This document shows, piece by piece, positions 9,141 through 19,147 of a DNA stretch of 64,000 bases (positions within the stretch are counted from its first letter, which is position 1; every line of letters starts with the position of its first letter). Source of the stretch: Vicinamibacterales bacterium (GTDB taxonomy: Bacteria > Acidobacteriota > Vicinamibacteria > Vicinamibacterales > UBA2999); assembly GCA_041659285.1 (NCBI GenBank), contig JBAZYO010000020.1, positions 1 through 64,000 on the forward strand. Reading direction: 5' to 3'. Position numbers and translations under genes: made by a program. Below the pieces are notes generated by a model that did not search any database, was not told the DNA's origin, and saw only the letters and a list, made by a program, of their open reading frames with translations.

Positions 9141-10682
9141 CTACCGTTTCTCAAGCAGCGCGAAGGACGGAGTGCCATCAAGGTCATCGATCGAACGAAC
9201 GTGGCGCCAGCCAGCGTCGTGTAGAAGCGCCCCGCATTCGGCCGCGGCGAGCGGACATACGAGCGCCGCTCCAGGTAACGCCCCTGCGGGTGGATCGGGG
9301 CCGTAATACACGGCCCTATCAATCATGTCCGGGCGTTGTCCCGCCAGCGCATAGAAGCGCCAATAGCGCCCGGCAAATGGAATCGCCCGACTCAAGTACA
9401 CGCGCCGCTGCGGGTCTGCCACGGCCGCATCGATCACGGCCGTCAGCGCCTCCCGGGTATTCCCGCCAAACCAGCGACCGGCTTCGACGCGGTATCGGCC
9501 CATGTAGTCCTGGTAGAAACCGGCGAACTGCAGCGGGACGGCCGCAATGAGCAGAACGGCGATCGTGCGCCACCCTCGCGAGTGCGACTTAAGGAGGGCG
9601 TCGGCACCGTAGCACGCGGCCAGTACGCCAAAGGGGATCGCGAACAGGATCCGGTTCATCTCGAGCGCGCCCGTGACGATGGCTGCGAGGGGCGCTGTCG
9701 CCAGGCCGACGAGCACCAACGTTGCCGGTGTACTGCGCGCGATGACCAACCGGTAGGCGCCAAGCGGCATGAACACCGCGAAGCTCAACGGGAACAAGCC
9801 GGCCTGTCGTGTGGAGTTGATGAGGCTGGAATCACCTGACAGGAACAGAAAGGCGGGGTTGAAGAACGACCAGAACAAGCCAATCCGTGTTTGCAGGGCC
9901 GACGACACCGCCCCAGGAGCCGGCGCGGCCGTGGTCCCCGCACTATAGAGCTGGTAGGCTTCCAGGATCTGGCGATAGCGCTCCGGATGCGTGGCATACC
10001 ACCACGCCATCGGAATAAGGGGCGCCACGAACGCCGCGCCCGCAATCATGGCCGCCCTCTTCCCCCCCCACCGATACCCGAGCGCCACGGTCAGTAACAG
10101 GTAGACCGGCACCATGACCACCCACGCCAGATAGGTGTACGCGCCGAAGCCCAACCACAACGCACCAATGGCCAGCCGTCGCTCGCTCGGGCGGTCCGAA
10201 AACGCCGCCATGCTCAGCAGCCACGCCAGGATGATCGGGATCGAGGACTGCGGGCTCAGCACCAGGCGGCTGCGAATGAACAAGGCTGGCGTCAACGCCA
10301 GGAAGCCTGCGGCGATGCCCGCCATGCTGTCGCGCCCGAAGAGGCGCCGCGCCAACAGGAACATCAACGTGACGTCGAGCACACCGAGCAGCGCGGTTGG
10401 CAGCCGGACGGATGCCTCGGAGAACGGAAGCCAGGCGAGTGCCGCAGCCGTGACATAGATAATGGCCGGGTCGCGCCCGGCCGGAAACTCGGGCTCGGTG
10501 AAGAACACCGGCAGGAAGCGTCCGCTCAGGTCACGACCAGTGGACGCAATCGCCTTCGCCTGCAGCGAGAACTGTAACTCGTCGTGCATCAGGAACGCCG
10601 GCGCGTAATCAAGCCGGGTCCCATAGAGAACGCCCGACGCTGCCGTCAGCGCTCCGAGCAGAAGCCAGGTGCGGGGCGACAT
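9141..10682 (-). CDS. GT39/ArnT-like membrane glycosyltransferase, full length
   Basis: A 513-residue protein with about 10-11 hydrophobic helices. The first periplasmic loop has an acidic pair (FLMHDELQFSLQAKAIASTG) as in dolichyl/undecaprenyl-phosphate sugar transferases, followed by SGRFLPVFFTEPEF. The C-terminal ~120 residues are soluble (YRVEAGRWFGGNTREALTAV onward) and probably periplasmic. Such enzymes move a sugar from a polyprenyl-phosphate donor to a surface glycan, lipid or protein. The start follows the stop of the NtrC-type regulator by two bases, so the two are likely co-transcribed. It faces its shorter paralogue. Confidence 0.75.
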   Translation of the reverse strand: MSPRTWLLLGALTAASGVLYGTRLDYAPAFLMHDELQFSLQAKAIASTGRDLSGRFLPVFFTEPEFPAGRDPAIIYVTAAALAWLPFSEASVRLPTALLGVLDVTLMFLLARRLFGRDSMAGIAAGFLALTPALFIRSRLVLSPQSSIPIILAWLLSMAAFSDRPSERRLAIGALWLGFGAYTYLAWVVMVPVYLLLTVALGYRWGGKRAAMIAGAAFVAPLIPMAWWYATHPERYRQILEAYQLYSAGTTAAPAPGAVSSALQTRIGLFWSFFNPAFLFLSGDSSLINSTRQAGLFPLSFAVFMPLGAYRLVIARSTPATLVLVGLATAPLAAIVTGALEMNRILFAIPFGVLAACYGADALLKSHSRGWRTIAVLLIAAVPLQFAGFYQDYMGRYRVEAGRWFGGNTREALTAVIDAAVADPQRRVYLSRAIPFAGRYWRFYALAGQRPDMIDRAVYYGPDPPAGALPGAALVCPLAAAECGALLHDAGWRHVRSIDDLDGTPSFALLEKR

Positions 10683-10684
10683 CT

Positions 10685-12067
10685 CTATTCGCTGGCGGGC
10701 GACACTGCGTATTTGTCGATCAGGCGATACAACGCGCGCCGGCTGATGCCAAGGCGGCGCGCGGCCAGCGACTTGTTGCCGCCGGTGGCGTCGAGCGCGG
10801 CCTGCACGGCGTCCGCCGTCGGCGGCGGCCCCGATGGCTCGTCATCGACAGCGACCGGACCCGGGCCGGGACGGACGGGCAACGACCGGGCGAGGTCGCC
10901 CTCGGTCAACAGGTGCCCTTCACAGAGCAGGCAGGCCCGTTCGATCACGTTTCGCAGTTCGCGGACGTTGCCGGGCCACGGCCACTGCACGAGCCGCTCT
11001 TCGGCGGACTCGGTCAGGCCGGTGATGGGCCTGTCGAACTCCCTGGCGAACCGGCGCACGAAGGCCGCGGTCAGGTACGGGATGTCTTCGGGACGTTCCC
11101 TGAGCGGCGGCACCGCGATTTCAACCACGTTGAGCCGGTAGTACAGGTCGCTGCGGAAGCGGCCCGCGGCCATCTCGGCGTCCAGGCGCCGGTTGGTGGC
11201 GGCGATCACGCGCACGTCCACCTTCTTCAGGTCCACCGACCCGACACGCTGCAGTTCGCCGTTCTCGAGCGTGCGCAGGAGCTTGGCCTGCGCGCCCGGC
11301 GGCAGTTCCCCGACCTCGTCCAGGAACACGGTGCCGCCAGTGGCGGATTCGAAGACGCCAATCTTGTCGGCCGTCGCCCCGGTGAACGCTCCGCGCACGT
11401 GGCCAAACAACTCCGACTCGAACAGCGTCTCGACAACGGCGGAACAGTTCACGGTGACGAGCTTCTTCGCCTTGCGCGGGCCGAGCGCGTGCAGCGCCCG
11501 CGCCACCAATTCCTTGCCGGTCCCGGTCTCGCCGGTCACCAGCACGGTCCGCGCGTGCGGCGCCAGCCGGTTGATGACGCTGAACAACTCGCGCATCGCC
11601 GGCGAGCGGCCGATCATGCCGCATACCTCGAGGCGCTCGGCGAGGGCGGCATCGCTGTCGAGCACCGTGTTGCGGTCTTCGAACTGCCGCCGCATCGCCT
11701 GCATGAGCGCCCGCACCCTCGGCAGGTCGAGGGGTTTCGAGAAGTACTCGGTGGCGCCCAGCTTGATGGCCTCCACGGCGTCTTCAACGCTCGCCGCGCC
11801 GCTCATCAGCGCAATCTGCGAGCTGGTGCCACCCGCGCGCACGGCGCGCAGCACGCCGAGGCCGTTGACCCGGGGCATGTGCAGGTCGAGGAGCACCAGG
11901 TCCATGTGCCGGCGATGCAGCATTTCGAGCGCCGCGGCGCCGTCAGCCGCTTCGAGCACCTCGAAGCCTTCGCGCGCCCCGACCTCTCGCAGCAGTTGCC
12001 GGATTTGCGGATCGTCGTCCACGAGGAGCAGGAGTGGATGGGGAGCGGTTGAGGTATCTGCGAGCAT
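10685..12067 (-). CDS. Sigma-54-dependent response regulator (NtrC family)
   Basis: 460 residues in three domains. The receiver has acidic pocket LLLVDDDP, phospho-Asp in MDLVLLDLHMP and Lys in YFSKPLD. The AAA+ domain has Walker A VTGETGTGKELVARALH, the sigma-54 contact loop GAFTGA (in HVRGAFTGATADK), Walker B GTVFLDEVGELP and the arginine-finger region ATNRRLDAEMAAGRFRSDLYYRL. A Fis-type helix-turn-helix ends it (NKSLAARRLGISRRALYRLI). All key residues are intact, so it should activate sigma-54 promoters when phosphorylated. Start is the ATG at 12067. No histidine kinase gene is adjacent. It directly precedes a GT39-like gene, and a sigma-54-like element precedes that gene's paralogue. Confidence 0.93.
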   Translation of the reverse strand: MLADTSTAPHPLLLLVDDDPQIRQLLREVGAREGFEVLEAADGAAALEMLHRRHMDLVLLDLHMPRVNGLGVLRAVRAGGTSSQIALMSGAASVEDAVEAIKLGATEYFSKPLDLPRVRALMQAMRRQFEDRNTVLDSDAALAERLEVCGMIGRSPAMRELFSVINRLAPHARTVLVTGETGTGKELVARALHALGPRKAKKLVTVNCSAVVETLFESELFGHVRGAFTGATADKIGVFESATGGTVFLDEVGELPPGAQAKLLRTLENGELQRVGSVDLKKVDVRVIAATNRRLDAEMAAGRFRSDLYYRLNVVEIAVPPLRERPEDIPYLTAAFVRRFAREFDRPITGLTESAEERLVQWPWPGNVRELRNVIERACLLCEGHLLTEGDLARSLPVRPGPGPVAVDDEPSGPPPTADAVQAALDATGGNKSLAARRLGISRRALYRLIDKYAVSPASE

Positions 12068-12159
12068 ATGCGCCGGGCGATGGACCTGAGCCAGACCGAC
12101 CGGCACGTCGCCGGTCGTCGAAGCATGCGGAAACGGGGGCTGGCTCGTGCTGACCGAGC

Positions 12160-12175
12160 GGCCGGCTAGCCGGCC
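12160..12175. repeat. Perfect 16-base palindrome at a stop codon
   Basis: GGCCGGCTAGCCGGCC contains in its centre the TAG stop of the small secreted protein on the minus strand. It resembles the CCGGC...GCCGG palindromes found at other gene ends in this window but lacks the TAAA loop. Confidence 0.5.
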
Positions 12176-12723
12176 TTCTTGACCTCGGCGATCAGCGCCA
12201 GGATGGCGCGCGTGTAGGCGGCATCCGCTTCGGCGTGGGCCTTCATGTAGTCGGCTTCCGACATCTTGTCTTCACGCCAGTTGCCGTCGAAGCGCATGGT
12301 CTTCGCGCCGAGGTCGTGGCTGTCGGAAGGCCCCTGCCTGGTGGCGGGCTTGGCCTTCAGGCCGTCGGGGCCCAGGTCGGTCACGAAGTGGCGGCTCTCC
12401 ACCACCGACGCGCTGTTCAGGTCCATGTAGACCTCGCGGTACTCCTTCCGGATCAGCTTTTCATTGACCACGGCCGGCGCCGTCGTGCGCGCCCACACCA
12501 CCATCAGCTGCCCCGGGAAGGCAATCGCCCCGACGAACTCCTCACGGTCGTCCGGCATGCGCGCGGCGATGCTGTCGAGCTTCTTGCCCGCGAGCAGCTC
12601 GGCGAGTTCCTTGGCGGGCGCCGCGGACTTGGGGTCTTGGGCGGCAGCGACCGACGAGAAGGCCGTGACGAACAGGATTGGAACCAGAAGGGTGGTGAAC
12701 GAGGCGGAGGTCACAAATTTCAT
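12166..12723 (-). CDS. Small secreted protein of unknown function
   Basis: 185 residues with a Sec signal peptide (MKFVTSASFTTLLVPILFVT, cleavage near AAA-QD). The mature part is polar with no recognised domain. Conserved-looking stretches are KLDSIAARMPDDREEFVGA, a beta-rich VGAIAFPGQLMVVWART and YREVYMDLNSASVVESRHFV. The ATG at 12723 is preferred to 12738 because it starts the signal peptide directly. It has its own position between the regulator and the mla genes; a TTAAAT hexamer lies just upstream. Confidence 0.6.
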   Translation of the reverse strand: MKFVTSASFTTLLVPILFVTAFSSVAAAQDPKSAAPAKELAELLAGKKLDSIAARMPDDREEFVGAIAFPGQLMVVWARTTAPAVVNEKLIRKEYREVYMDLNSASVVESRHFVTDLGPDGLKAKPATRQGPSDSHDLGAKTMRFDGNWREDKMSEADYMKAHAEADAAYTRAILALIAEVKKAG

Positions 12724-12740
12724 GCCCTCATTTAACACAT

Positions 12741-13178
12741 TCAGCCGATGAAAAGCGACTCTTCCTCGTCAACCACGTTCCGGCTGGCCTGCCGGCGGCG
12801 GCCGGCTTCACGCAGGCCGCGGAACGAATCGATGAGCGCCGCGACCCCGGCGAAGATGGCCATGCCCTGGCGCGCGGGGCCCGTCACGAACTCCTGGGCG
12901 GCCGCCACGGTCTGATCGACCCGCTGCGTCAGCTCCGCGAAGATGGCGTCGAACCGCTCGACCTGCTTGGCCGCCAGCGCCGCGGTTCGCGCCGCCTCGC
13001 TGGTAAGCGCGGTGATGTTGGCGAGCAGGGGCTTGATGTCCTGGTCCAGTTGAGTGGCAATCTGATCCACCCGACGGGCAAGACGGATCCCGGCGATGAT
13101 GGCGCCCACCTGGATGAGGGCCATGACCAGCACCGCAAAGGCGATGACGCCGAGAAACAGCTCGCCGGTTGCACTCAC
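12741..13178 (-). CDS. DUF948-like single-pass membrane protein
   Basis: 145 residues. An N-terminal transmembrane helix (GVIAFAVLVMALIQVGAIIAG) is followed by a long alternating coiled-coil-like region (RRVDQIATQLDQDIKPLLAN, then AARTAALAAKQVERF). DUF948 proteins have this architecture; function is unknown. It overlaps the YtxH-domain gene by four bases and is the last gene of the uvrB-mla run, so it may work at the envelope with the lipid transporter. Confidence 0.6.
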   Translation of the reverse strand: MSATGELFLGVIAFAVLVMALIQVGAIIAGIRLARRVDQIATQLDQDIKPLLANITALTSEAARTAALAAKQVERFDAIFAELTQRVDQTVAAAQEFVTGPARQGMAIFAGVAALIDSFRGLREAGRRRQASRNVVDEEESLFIG

Positions 13179-13447
13179 GCCTGGTCGCCCCGCTCGCGCG
13201 CCTGCTGGAACGCCTCGCGGCCGCGATCAACCGCGGTGACCAGGTTCTCGCGCTGGCGCGCATAGTACTCACGGCCCTGATCCATGGCTTCGCGGGCCTT
13301 GTCCTTGCCCTCGCGGGCTTTCTGGCCCAGGAACTCGCGGGTCTCTTCGCCCGAGGCCGGCGCAAACAGGAGCGCCACGGCCGCGCCGGTCAGGGCGCCG
13401 ACCACGAACGCAATCATGATGCCGCCGCCGTTGCTGTCCTTGGACAT
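13175..13447 (-). CDS. YtxH-domain protein
   Basis: 90 residues. A glycine/alanine-rich transmembrane helix (IAFVVGALTGAAVALLFAPA) with the typical YtxH end LFAPxSGEETRE is followed by a charged helix. YtxH proteins are small, often stress-linked membrane proteins of unclear role. It sits between mlaD and the DUF948-like gene and overlaps the latter (ATGA). Confidence 0.8.
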   Translation of the reverse strand: MSKDSNGGGIMIAFVVGALTGAAVALLFAPASGEETREFLGQKAREGKDKAREAMDQGREYYARQRENLVTAVDRGREAFQQARERGDQA

Positions 13448-13456
13448 CGTGGCTCC

Positions 13457-14497
13457 TTAGAAAATGCTGACCTTCACGTTCAGGTACTTCTTCGGGTCTT
13501 TCCTGATTTCGGTGATGAGCGACTTGACCTCGGCCACCGCCTGATTCATGTTCTCATATAACTGCTTGTCGTGCAGCAGTTGCCCCGCGGTGCCCTGGCC
13601 GGCGTTGAGCTGTTGCAGAACCGTGTCGAGACGGGCAGTCATGGTGTCGATCCGCTGGTAGAGCGCGTCATCGGTCAGCAGCTTCCCGGCGGTGCCCTCA
13701 CCGCGATTCAGCTTCGCGGTCATGGTCTCGAGGTTCGACGTGGTCTGGTTCAGGCTCCTGGAAAACGACGGGTCGTTCATCAACTGGCCGAGGCTGCCCT
13801 CGCCCTTCCGCAGGCCGGTCGTAATCGCATTGAGATTGGCGAGCGCCGCCTCGAGCTCGTTATACGCTCTCGGATTGTTCGCCAGCTTGCCCATCGTGCC
13901 CTTACCCTCCGACACGGAGCGCGCCACCCGTTCGGCCGCCTTCACGAAACCGTCGACTTCCCGGTAGATCGAATCGTCGGTGAAGAGCTTGCCGACGGTG
14001 CCCTTGCCCGCGCGGATGTCTTCGATGAGCTGCTTCGCCTCGGTGAGCCCGGCCGTGGCCTGCGTGGTGAGCTGGGCGATGCTGCCCTCGGCGATGCCCG
14101 ACGGCACGTAGCCCCACTCGGGAATGGGGGTGCCCCCCGGCCCCGCGGTGATGTCCACGGCGCCTTCGCCGAGCAGTGAAATCGAGCCCAGCACGGCAAA
14201 CGACTTGTCGGTGACGAGCGGCCGCATGTCGTCCTTGACGCCGAACCACACCTCCACGCCACCGGCGGAGAGCACCACCTTGTCCACCGAACCCACCTCG
14301 ACGCCCGCCACCCGGACCGGGGAGCCGGCCATCAACCCGGCCACGTTGGCGAACCTCACCTTCAGCGTGTAGTTCTGCCAGAAGAACCCCCCGCCCCCGC
14401 CGACGGCGAAGATCAGCAGGCCGGCCATGACCAGCGCGAAAACCGAGATGATGCCGAACTTGAGTTCGGCCCATGCGAGTGAGTGTGTGCGCGGCAT
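13457..14497 (-). CDS. mlaD: MlaD/MCE-family lipid-transport protein with five 34-residue repeats
   Basis: 346 residues. An N-terminal membrane anchor (FGIISVFALVMAGLLIFAVG) is followed by an MCE domain (about residues 43-120: LKVRFANVAGLMAGSPVRVAGVEVG) that binds phospholipid and forms hexamers. After it come five tandem repeats, each starting G-K/E/Q-G-T/S-x-G-K/Q-L, at residues 164, 198, 232, 266 and 300. That is an exact 34-residue period (102 bases). Each repeat ends in a helix with LN/VA heptads. It forms the periplasmic bridge of an Mla-type transporter with mlaF and mlaE just upstream. The C-terminal repeats are longer than in E. coli MlaD (~180 residues) and may form a tube or needle. 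Confidence 0.88.
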   Translation of the reverse strand: MPRTHSLAWAELKFGIISVFALVMAGLLIFAVGGGGGFFWQNYTLKVRFANVAGLMAGSPVRVAGVEVGSVDKVVLSAGGVEVWFGVKDDMRPLVTDKSFAVLGSISLLGEGAVDITAGPGGTPIPEWGYVPSGIAEGSIAQLTTQATAGLTEAKQLIEDIRAGKGTVGKLFTDDSIYREVDGFVKAAERVARSVSEGKGTMGKLANNPRAYNELEAALANLNAITTGLRKGEGSLGQLMNDPSFSRSLNQTTSNLETMTAKLNRGEGTAGKLLTDDALYQRIDTMTARLDTVLQQLNAGQGTAGQLLHDKQLYENMNQAVAEVKSLITEIRKDPKKYLNVKVSIF

Positions 14498-14512
14498 GGT
14501 GCTTGGGTCCTC

Positions 14513-15364
14513 TTACGAAAGAAACGTGTTCAGGTACGGGTCGGTCGAAGCCCGCAATTCGTCGGCCGATCCCTCGAAGTGAATGCTGCCGTCCTTCAGC
14601 ATCACGAAGTCGGCCTGCTCGATCTTCGCCGCGACGGCGGCGGCAATCTCCGGCTCCCCGGCTGCGTTCCTGGTGGCGGAATGCGTCGCCACGTAGAACG
14701 CGTCGCGGAGCTGGTGCGTGACGATCACGGAAGTCACCGCCTCGAGGTCGCGCAACTTGATGATCTCGGCGTCGATGGTCAGCGACGTAATCGGGTCGAG
14801 GCCCGTGGTCGGCTCGTCGTACAGCAGCAGCGTGGGCTTGGCGGCCATGGCGCGGGCGATCGCCACCCGGCGGCGCTGCCCGCCCGACAGCTCCGACGGC
14901 TGCTTGTCGATGTGCTCGCTCAGACCGACGAAGCCGAGGACTTCCTCGACGCGCTGACGCACCTCGGGCAACGGCAGCGTGGTTTCCTCGTAGAGCTTGT
15001 AGCCGACGTTCTCGCCCACGGTGAACGAGTCGAACAGCGCGCCTTCCTGGAAGACCATGCCCATGTGGTGGCGCACGCCCATGATTTGCCGCTCGGTCAT
15101 CTGGTCCACCCGGTGGCCGAGCACCCAGATGGTGCCGGAGTCCGCCTTGAGCAGGCCGAGCATCAGCTTGAGGATGGTGGACTTGCCGGCGCCGCTGGCG
15201 CCGAGGAAGATCTTCGTGTGTCCGGCGCGCACGACGAAGGTGACGTCCTTGAGGATCACCTTCTCGTCGAACGCCAGGCACACTTTGTCGAACAGCACCA
15301 CCGGGGCGTGGGGCTCCGCAAGCTCAACGGGCAGGCCGAATTCGGCAAGGCTCTTGTGGCGCAT
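14513..15364 (-). CDS. mlaF: Mla-type ABC transporter ATPase
   Basis: 283 residues. ABC ATPase with Walker A GASGAGKST, Q-loop MVFQEGALFDSFTVGENVGY (a hallmark of MlaF/Mkl proteins), signature LSGGQRRRVAIARAMA, Walker B LLLYDEPTTGLDP and H-loop VIVTHQLRDAF. An N-terminal ~25-residue extension precedes the domain. A ~20-residue Ala-rich insertion (NAAGEPEIAAAVAAKIE) sits after the H-loop. It drives phospholipid movement between membranes together with MlaE and MlaD, cytoplasmic side. The start overlaps the mlaE stop by one base. Confidence 0.93.
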   Translation of the reverse strand: MRHKSLAEFGLPVELAEPHAPVVLFDKVCLAFDEKVILKDVTFVVRAGHTKIFLGASGAGKSTILKLMLGLLKADSGTIWVLGHRVDQMTERQIMGVRHHMGMVFQEGALFDSFTVGENVGYKLYEETTLPLPEVRQRVEEVLGFVGLSEHIDKQPSELSGGQRRRVAIARAMAAKPTLLLYDEPTTGLDPITSLTIDAEIIKLRDLEAVTSVIVTHQLRDAFYVATHSATRNAAGEPEIAAAVAAKIEQADFVMLKDGSIHFEGSADELRASTDPYLNTFLS

Positions 15365-16148
15365 CAGAAAAAGATCGAAATAAGCAACCGGGTCACGAAG
15401 AAGTCCACGATCAGCACGGTGACGGAAGCGGCGACCACGGCGTTGGTCGTCGCCCGGCCCACGCCCTGCGTGCCGCCCGACGTCCTGAGGCCGACGTGGC
15501 AGCCGATGGTGACGATGATAAAGCCCAGGAAGAACGGCTTGATCAGGCCCATCCAGACATCCTGGATGTAGAGTCCCTCAACCACCGCGCTCCAGTAAAT
15601 CCCGGACGACACGCGCAGCTGCGTCAGGGCGATGAGCCATCCGCCGGTGAGGCCCACCGCGTTGGCCACCACCGTCAGGATCGGACACATGATGATGCCC
15701 GCCAGCACGCGCGGCACCACCAGCTTGCGGATGGGATCCGTGCCGAGGGCGCGCAGCGCGCTGATTTGCTCGGTCACCACCATCGACCCGAGCTCGGCGG
15801 CGATGCCCGACCCGACGCGGCCGGCCAGCATCAGGGCGGTGAGCACCGGCCCCAGCTCCTTGATCATCGACGCGCTGATCAGGCGGCCGACGAACGGGCG
15901 GGCGCCGAACTGGTCGAGCGTCATGCCCGACTGCAGCGCCAGCACGGCGCCGGTGAAGAAGCCGGTCAGCAGCACCACGGTGAGGGAGCCGAGACCGATG
16001 ATCTCGATCTGCTCCATCACGTCGCGCGCGTAAAACGGACGCGAGACCGCGCCCTGCGCCGCCGCGAAGCACAGCTTCACGTACTCTTGAACTTCGAGCA
16101 GGCCCTTCTTGACGGCTTCAATCAGCCAGCCTCCCTGGGCGGGAGCGC

Positions 16149-16152
<4 letters not shown>
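15364..16152 (-). CDS. mlaE: Mla-type ABC transporter permease
   Basis: 262 residues with five or six membrane helices and the MlaE motifs: SLTVVLLTGFFTGAVLALQSG, ELGPVLTALMLAGRVGSGIAAELGSM, EQISALRALGTDPIRKLVVPRV and a closing TTNAVVAASVTVLIVDFFVTRLL. It forms the inner-membrane core of the lipid transporter with mlaF and mlaD. Its ATG overlaps the uvrB stop by four bases (ATGA), so the repair gene and the lipid transporter are on one transcript. Confidence 0.93.
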
Positions 16153-18173
<2,021 letters not shown>

Positions 18174-18198
18174 GTGTGCCAGAACACAGCATCGTACC

Positions 18199-19104
18199 CT
18201 ACTTCCGGGAGGTCTTGTAGGGGGCGAAATAGCCTTGGCGCGCGCGCACGCGCAGGTCGGGGCGCTTCGGCTTGACCTCGACCTTGCGCCAGGCGCCGTC
18301 GGTGGTGGTGTTGGCCGACTGGTAGCCGAGGTGGTACTGCCCCTTGATCTCGGCCAGCACCTTCTCGTAGGTCGCCTCGACGTCCTTCATCGTGGTCGGG
18401 AAAAAGGCCTGGCCACCGGTGGTCTCGGCGATCTGGCGCAGCGTCATCTGGAGCTGCTGGCGGGCCGAGCCGGTGTTGTCCACCAGCCCGATCGCGTAAA
18501 CGGTGACCTGGGAGGCCTTGAGCAGCGTCAGCGTGTCGGGGAGGTTGAGCGCCGACCGCGTGTCACCGCCGTCGGTGTACATCACCATCACCTTGCGGCC
18601 GTCCTGCTGATCGGCGCCGTCGAGAAAGGTGCCCAGCGCGTCGTAGAGGGCCGTCCAGCCATCCGGCTTCCGCTGGCGGATGCGCTCGATCAGCCGGGGA
18701 AAGTCGCGCTGGGGATAGCGGGTGATGCGCACCTGCGTGTCGAAGTCCACCAACGTGATGTCTTCGGCGGCCGGCAGCAGGTTCAGGAACTTGATGGCCG
18801 CGCCCTGCGCCAGCTTCATGTCGGACTGCATGCTGCCGCTGGCGTCGAGCAGCAGGCCGAGGTGCATGGCCGGTGCGGCGTCGCCGTCGCCGGCGGCGAA
18901 ATAGAGGATGTCCTGCCGCTTGCCGTCTTCGAGCACCTCGAAATCGCCCGCGCCGAGACCGGTAACCAGGTTGCCCTTGCGATCGACCACCGTCACGCCC
19001 ATGGTGACCAGATCCACGCCGGCGCGAAACGTCTGCTGACCGCCCGCCGCGGCGGCACCAGCCGCGGCCAGCAGGACGAACACGGCCGTCGTCGCCCGCC
19101 TCAC
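18199..19104 (-). CDS. Secreted VWFA-domain protein of the acidobacterial type
   Basis: 301 residues with a signal peptide (RRATTAVFVLLAAAGAAAAG). The mature start FRAGVDLVTMGVTVVDRKG and VTGLGAGDFEVLEDGKRQDI is the signature of the large VWFA-related family typical of Acidobacteria. A von Willebrand A domain follows with a complete MIDAS (DASGSMQ, then a conserved Thr region and TDGGDTRS). The C-terminal beta-rich part (YHLGYQSANTT, KVEVKPKRPDLRVRARQGYF) closes it. These proteins are exported and probably bind partners through the metal site; their role is unknown. GTG start, divergent from the DHH gene. Confidence 0.85.
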   Translation of the reverse strand: MRRATTAVFVLLAAAGAAAAGGQQTFRAGVDLVTMGVTVVDRKGNLVTGLGAGDFEVLEDGKRQDILYFAAGDGDAAPAMHLGLLLDASGSMQSDMKLAQGAAIKFLNLLPAAEDITLVDFDTQVRITRYPQRDFPRLIERIRQRKPDGWTALYDALGTFLDGADQQDGRKVMVMYTDGGDTRSALNLPDTLTLLKASQVTVYAIGLVDNTGSARQQLQMTLRQIAETTGGQAFFPTTMKDVEATYEKVLAEIKGQYHLGYQSANTTTDGAWRKVEVKPKRPDLRVRARQGYFAPYKTSRK

Positions 19105-19132
19105 CGGGCCATCCTACCAAAGGTGACGGGGA

Positions 19133-19138
19133 TATAAT
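19133..19138 (+). promoter_or_regulatory. Consensus -10 nine bases before the DHH gene start
   Basis: A perfect TATAAT is separated from the GTG at 19148 by only nine bases, with no Shine-Dalgarno. A transcript from here would begin at or next to the start codon. Confidence 0.55.
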
Positions 19139-19147
19139 CCGGGGATA

